This document shows, piece after piece, positions 58,065 through 64,000 of a DNA stretch of 64,000 bases (positions are counted from its first letter, which is position 1; every line of letters starts with the position of its first letter). The notes under the pieces were generated by a model, which ran no database searches, was not told where the DNA came from, and was given only the letters and a program-made list of their open reading frames with translations. The translations under genes and the position numbers were made by a program. Source of the DNA: Tretioscincus oriximinensis (lineage: Eukaryota; Chordata; Lepidosauria; Squamata; Gymnophthalmidae); contig JAJVDF010000140.1 in assembly GCA_022410635.1 (NCBI GenBank), positions 2,087,417-2,151,416 on the forward strand. Direction: 5' to 3'.

Positions 58065-60175
58065 TTATGATTATCCCAACTGGATTACTGAAAGCAAAGA
58101 GCAAGTGATGTGTTTCTGAACCCTGCTGAATCATTCAGGATAAAGACTTTGGAGAATCTTAATCAGAAATGATGTAGGAAACAGACACTTCTCTATTTAT
58201 CATTGTACAAGATACCGAGATGAGATGAAAGGAGATGCTCTTTATAGCTCTTCAACTGACCAAGTATTCAACTTAATAGCCATGAGTTGTCCAAACCAAG
58301 TCCCAATCTTAGAACAAAATCAAACCAGCCATTGTGCAAGGTGAAGGATGTAGTGAAGAATCTGATGTACCTTTTGCCTTTGAAGTCTTTCCAATATGGC
58401 TAGTTAGTTTTTGGGCTACAAATTGACACTCAGTCTCCCACCAGCCTTCACTAGAAGGGAGGGTGGGCAGTTTTCGGCATTGTCCATTCACAATTGGTAC
58501 TGGGCCAGTAAACCTAACAGACACACAGTCTCTCTCACCATGTAGTGTATGTATATTTATATGATAGTAATTATTCTATATTTCCACCTATACATGTAAA
58601 TCAGCATGTGTATCTTGTGTGCAAATATATGCCTACTTTTAGAAAGGGAGATGTATTTTCTCTCTTTCTCTCTCTTAGAAATGCTTAAGAACCTTATATA
58701 CTTGTTCTATTTATGGACTCTAGATCAGGACTGTGAAAGTGGCGAAGGCAAGGTGAGACTGTTGTTGAAACAATTGTCCTTTAAACTTACCAAGCCATGT
58801 ATCGATTTGATGCAGAACAAAATGGGCACAAAGGGAGGTTTCCTGTAGGAGCTTCACTTTATAACAATTATTACCAACGCAGAAATGTTTTGCCTCCCTA
58901 AACAGAGGCAACACAAGGCATGCTGAGAATCAAACATTACTATATATTAGTCTTGGTAGACCGAGAAAACTAAGGAAAACATGGGACATTTAGATATTCC
59001 TCCCATCTATTCCTTGTAGCAGCTTTCAGCTTTGTGTTTTCCTGTATAGGCCTCAGCTGTAGATTATGAGGTCGTCTAGAAACAAAGCTCCTTTGATATG
59101 ACTTTTTTGAGGCCAGTTCCAGCAACTGCCAATTATTCGACCATTTCATATGTGTTTCAATGGTAAAATAAATGTAGCAAACATCAGCCAGCATCATACA
59201 TCACATATGTGCCACAAGCATTCAGAGCAAGGAGAAAGGGGTGGAAAAATAACTTATTTCATTAGCCCTGGTAGCAAATGTAGCTCTTACTCCATAGCAT
59301 CTGAAGAAGTAGACTAGTCCACTAAACTCAGGCTTTCTACTATTTTCTTGTCAGTCTCTAAGGTACTACGAGACCCTGTTGCTAGTAGGCTAAGATGGCT
59401 ACTTTTTAAAATTCATTAGGCCTGATGTTTAGCTGGAACCTGTTGTGACATACATGAAAGATATCTGTTCAACAGGAGAACAAAGTGGAGCAATGCTCAC
59501 GGTCTCTTGTAGTATATATTTATGTATGTGTTGGCTTTCACACAGAGATTCCTATACTATAACAAGAAATTCATACTTACAATATGTTAAGAGTAGCATA
59601 ACTCTCTTGCCTTCAGGATTCCACATACCCTAATGTAATATTTCTCCTTGTCCCCAAAATGGAATGTGACACTTAATTTGTGGGAGTTTTCCTTCTTAAA
59701 ATGCAATTTGAGCTAATAAAATCCTCCTTTATTTTAGTGTAGGAAAGAAGAACAAACTTAAGATCTCATCCATACAGTGACCAATTATTTTGCAATGAAG
59801 CAATACCATGTAATAAATGGATTATGTGATGATGATACCCAAACTGATGGGCAGCAGTGCAATAAACATTGGTGAATTTGATCTTTGCCCATCTAGGTAT
59901 TTTGCCAGTGCAATATACCAGGTGAGCATGATTGACACCATTCATGCATTTACAGCCATCATTTATGGTGTTTGTACATGCTGACATCTGTGTTCAGATG
60001 GGTAAGCCATCATGCAACATGAAGGAAAAACACTATCACAGCTACTTTCCCCCACTATTAATATCTAGAATGCTATAATGTGATATTAAGCATTCCTTAC
60101 ACCATTGTGGCATGAATTCCACTGAACCGTGTTGCAATCATGCCAAAGTTAAGTAATCTGGATGCAGACTAAAGG
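58065..60175. other. Intergenic, largely unrecognised
   Basis: No gene was identified. 59284-59410 holds the 'gaagaagtagactagtccact..cttgtcagtctctaaggtac' dispersed reptile repeat. The remainder is AT-rich. Confidence 0.5.
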
Positions 60176-60177
60176 TG

Positions 60178-60290
60178 TTATTGTTGTTGGGTACCACAAA
60201 GTTCTGGCTGACTTCTGGTTGAATGTAGGGATACCTCCAAAGGTGGTTTGCCATTATCTAGTTCATGGGAGAGGCTGGAGGTCAACCTAG
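60178..60290 (-). mobile_element. Sauria-type SINE tail (minus orientation)
   Basis: 'ttattgttgttgggtaccacaaagttctggctgacttctggttgaatgtagggatacctccaaaggtggtttgccatt' is the inverted Bov-B-like tail and body. Confidence 0.65.
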
Positions 60291-60329
60291 CAACTTCTGC
60301 TTTCCAGTAGTAATTTGTTCTATCACTGG

Positions 60330-60555
60330 TATAGTGGTTAGAATGTCAGAGTCTTACTTGGAAGTCTCCCAGTTTGATTCCGCACTCCTCCACAAAAGCC
60401 AATTGGGTGGCCTTGGGCTACTCACAGTTCTTCAGAGCTCTCTCAGTCCCTCCTACTTTACAAGGTTCTTGTTTTTTAAAAACACAAGGTTGTGTGAGCC
60501 ATTTTTATTCTCTTCGAGTTGAGAAAAGCAGAGTATGAAAACCAACTCTTCTTCT
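60330..60555 (+). mobile_element. tRNA-derived squamate SINE, most complete copy
   Basis: The head is 'tatagtggttagaatgtcagagtcttacttgg..gtttgattccgcactcc' (A-box-like GTGGTTAGAATG and B-box-like GTTTGATTCC). The body is 'ccaattgggtggccttgggctactcacagttcttcagagctctctcag'. The tail is 'gagttgagaaaagcagagtatgaaaaccaactcttcttctt'. Confidence 0.8.
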
Positions 60556-60713
60556 TTTACTACTACAGTCCCCCAAAAAATATAAGTCTCAAAATCTTCA
60601 CTGTTATCTGAAAATCATATTGAGACAGCATTGGTAATATTGGGTTGTTACTCCAAGAAATCATAGAATGCTTCTAACACTTCTAACACTTACTGATGTC
60701 AACGGAAACTTTA

Positions 60714-60840
60714 TCCAGACACTGTTTATTTATTCCACTGTATTTGGATACTTATTAAAACAAAAAAGTATGGACATTCCACAATATACATGCTTTATTC
60801 CAGAATATAGCAATACACATAAGTGATGTTTGGATTCAGC
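60714..60840. mobile_element. Harbinger-like fragment related to 16079
   Basis: 'ttatttattccactgtatttggatac..acattccacaatatacatgctttattccag..tttggattcagcc' shares the inner blocks of 16079-16200 in the same order. Confidence 0.45.
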
Positions 60841-61979
60841 CAAAATTATAACCTAGGACATAAATGCATTATATGTCCTTTGTACAGTTCACTAGTTGTA
60901 TTGACTGGAGTTTGTTGACTGGACTTGTTGTTAGCATGTTGTCATTATTATTATTATTAAAAATATCTTTATTTGGAGGACCTGGAGCTGTGTATACAGC
61001 AGCAGCAACAAGCATTAGAATATGTAAGTTCACTTCCAATCAAGTGATAAAATTGAAGAGTAAGAAATCATCTTGAGATTCTGATTGTGAAGCAACCCAT
61101 CTTTCCATCTTCATTGCCTCAGTCAGGATATGTGTGCAAAGACTGCAATTAAGTTCTGTATTACTGAGAGCAAATACCAATTCTATCTTCTGCCCCCATG
61201 GATTGGAATGATGTGGCAGCCATTTTGAAGCACACTGGTGGATGTTTGCTGTTATTTTGCACTTGATGGTTCCATCCCAGAACAGCAACNCAACCAACTG
61301 AAATCAATTTCTAAGGAAAGCTCTGAATGTTAGACTTTGAGTCAGAAAAGCTGGATTCAAAGCTTCCTGTCACTCACTGAAATGCCAGCAGCGATTCACC
61401 TTCAGCCCTTTCCCCACCTAGGAAATGGAAATATTAAGGACCTACCTCAGAAGATTGTTGTAATAATTCAAGAGGAAAGAAATTAAAACGCATCTGGTGC
61501 TATCTATATAAATGTTTCATAACACTTTCTCTCCCTCTTCTTCTAAGTTTTCTTCCTGCTTTTTATCATTGACATCCTTGCACTTCTCCTAAAGACCTGC
61601 TTTCTTCTGCCTCATCTTCCTCTTCGGCCTTCAATGTGGTCCATACTTTTTCTCGCTGAATCAAGGATGACCATGTTTTCTTGTATCATGTATTTATTTT
61701 TTAATACTGTCCTTGAACTGGAAAATAAAGTTTCCTTCTCTTTGATGGAGGGGAGAAATGATGACCAGTAGCTATTGGGTTTTTGTTAAAGCTAAGAACG
61801 CCTTTCTTATCTACTAATAAAACCTTAGTAAGGGTTGATCATGTAAAAGCTTCTGAGAAGACCAAATAATCACAGTGCCAAATCAATGACAGTCCTATTT
61901 GTAAGTCTAAGTATTTGCAGCTCTCTCTGTTTTAATGTTCTCCTGAATGATAGACAGTTGATCCTGGCACCACTTTGCA

Positions 61980-62090
61980 ATCTTTACCTGGAAGTTATAC
62001 TTTAGACTATTTATTTATTTATTTATTTATACATCTATCCTGCCCTATAACCAGAAGTGTTAGGATAATTAATAATAAAAATAGAATACA
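61980..62090 (-). mobile_element. Inverted LINE 3' tail
   Basis: (TATT)n followed by 'atacatctatcctgccctataaccagaagtgttagg' is the inverse of the L2-like 3' end ('ccctgagccata.ggg.gggatagatgtata..aataaata'). Confidence 0.55.
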
Positions 62091-64000
62091 AATAATTTGC
62101 TTAGAAGAAAGCAAACAAATTTGAACTTAGGCCCCATCCAGACAAGTGGGTTAAATACAGTTTGAATTTAAAATCCAGAACAACCGATTTGCCCTTCCAC
62201 CCTTATGTAACTCTTGGTTTGCATTAGTGCAAACTCACTGCATGTGTGCAGCCTTCCGATTGGCTGCTCTTCCCTCCTCTCGTACCTCAAAGCTCTAGGA
62301 TTTGTTCTCAGTTCTTGTCTCTCCTTCCTCCCTTCTCTTGCGTGTGCATCTCAGATGGCCTTTTTAATGGAGAAATGGGGATGTCTGCTTTGAAATAAGT
62401 ACAGCTCTTTTATCTGTCAAACCCAAGGCAACATGGTTTTCATTGAGTGGATTACTGAATCTACATGAGAATGTGGGGTGGATTCTCCATGAGGTAACTA
62501 ACTAGGTAGTAGAAAAACCACATAAGATGGGGGCTTAAAGTGTCCAAGACTCACACCATCCTACCTCTGTGAACTATCAGCATACTACTATGATGATCTT
62601 TCCACTGTCCCCAAGACAGTAGTGGCAGCACTAAGAACATACACTGATCTTAATGGTAAGTGATGTTGGGGCTGTGTCTGTGACAATACAACATTGGGTC
62701 TCCTAATCTGGTAGTGGAACAAGCATCTGTGATAACGTAGCAAGTGTCAAAAAGCCAGCTATGTGAAGGTAAATGTGGGAGAGAAGAAAGAGAACCCAAT
62801 GCCAGGAGCACTGGCCCTTCCAGGAAGAAAAGAAATCGGGAATTTCTCATGACTCACCAGGAGGATCCCAAATCCAGTGTGTTTCTGAATGGTCTAGGAG
62901 GTGTAATAATCCAAAGATACAAGAAGGTGTTTCTGATTCAACTGTATTTCACAGAGGTGTAGAACTAGAAGGAAACACAAGGAGAATATCATCCAACTTT
63001 TTTGCAATATTCACATACAAGGAAGCTACTTGGTGAAAAAAATCATTCAAAAGTGCTTCTTTATACTGCACGGTTTCCCAAAACTAAATCGATCTCAGGA
63101 GTGACCTGCCACAGAGTAGGCGTCATCGAGCATTCTGACAGGAGCTTCATTCCTTTGCCATTTAAAAGACAAACTGTGCAACTAGATGGAGTTTTATCTG
63201 ACAGTTACAGTAACCATAGACCTGAAAATGCTCCTGGTCAAGATGGTTTTGATGAAAGATATGTGACTAGACAAAGCAAATACTTTGCAAGTGTCTTGGC
63301 AGTTAACGTGAGTCCTTTACAGTCCTTTTAAGATATCCAAGCAAAACCTCAGAGAATAAGAGAACGAAATTTGGATCTATTGCCCACCCTAACATTAATA
63401 ATTGAAATAGCCATTACATGCAGAAAGTGCCACCTGTAACAGCCCCAGGCAGGCATCCTTGGAGATGGCCATATCTAGGGTTCCCAGATGTATTTACTGG
63501 GACATGTCTACATTTTCATATCTTTTTCTGTATTTTGGAGGGTGACGGTGATTTGGAAGTGTTCTATTGGCAGGACTGCAATTATGATGTGTCTCAGCTT
63601 TTTAAAAAAGTTTCAGTGCTATTTTTGTCCTACATTCTATGCATTGTCAAACAGACACCTCTAATTAATGCTAATTAAATGGAAGTTGGATTCAGTCTGG
63701 AAGTTCCAAAGTTGTCACTTTCACTTTAAGATATGGCAAGTGCTGTAGAGGAGAGGGTAAGATGAGTAGAATGAGATGGAAGCCTTGGCAAAGGGAGGGA
63801 GATCTACTGGAGGTTGGTGTGAATCCACAAAAGCTTCAATCTTCTTGTGACCCTCATTCTCCTCTCCCCTTTCAATGGGGCCCTTGAAAGACCCAATGAT
63901 GATTCTTCTAACTTTCTGTGGCCCTTCAGGTAAAAGTGTGGGAAGTATTTGGAAAAAAGTGGGCATCTTACTGGTGCCCATGAAGTCAGGGAAGGATTGA
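62091..64000. other. Intergenic, nothing recognised
   Basis: No gene or firm repeat was seen. TAGGGTTCCCAGATG at 63477 resembles a hAT-like terminus, but no partner end was found in the window. Confidence 0.5.

Noticed and set aside
60330..60400. Functional tRNA gene
   Set aside because: A/B-box-like motifs are present but no cloverleaf can be drawn, and the body continues as a SINE.

Overview
The window is vertebrate nuclear DNA, most likely from a squamate reptile (lizard). A gecko is possible, but that is only a weak impression from the SINE types. The evidence is one spliced vertebrate gene in a large AT-rich background full of reptile-type repeats: CR1 LINE 3' ends finishing in TTCTTATG or ATTCTATGAT repeats, L2-clade reverse-transcriptase remnants, 5S-rRNA-derived SINEs with Bov-B-like tails, tRNA-derived SINEs, and several MITE families. 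There are no bacterial-type operons, CRISPR arrays or phage genes. Isolated single Ns point to a draft assembly.

The one confident protein-coding gene is a neurexophilin, best matched to NXPH3, on the + strand. Coding exon 1 (29078-29134) supplies the signal peptide. A 22.3-kb phase-0 intron (29135-51397) follows, and exon 2 (51398-52141) encodes the remaining 247 residues, giving a predicted protein of 266 aa. A moderately GC-rich promoter/5' UTR with two tiny uORFs lies at about 28620-29077. A candidate polyadenylation signal lies at 53265-53270. Neurexophilins are secreted, glycosylated ligands of alpha-neurexins at synapses.

Layout. 1-28600 is upstream intergenic DNA. It holds CR1 and L2 fragments, tRNA-type SINEs, a 5S SINE, two hAT-like MITE families with 8-bp target duplications (including one element nested in another), Harbinger-like MITEs with TTA duplications, a TA-flanked 240-bp palindrome, and long GAA and ATT microsatellites. 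29135-51397 is the NXPH3 intron, carrying CR1 and L2 fragments, SINEs and a degenerate 27-bp minisatellite split by an L2 tail. 52142-64000 is the 3' UTR and downstream intergenic DNA, with CR1 copies broken by MITEs, a Tc1/mariner-like mini-palindrome and SINEs.

I found no convincing new biological system. The notable points are the long intron of NXPH3, the well-resolved transposon nesting chronology, several strong hairpins, the uORFs, and a few dispersed repeats I could not classify. Repeat family names come from pattern recognition of recalled families and were not checked by database search.
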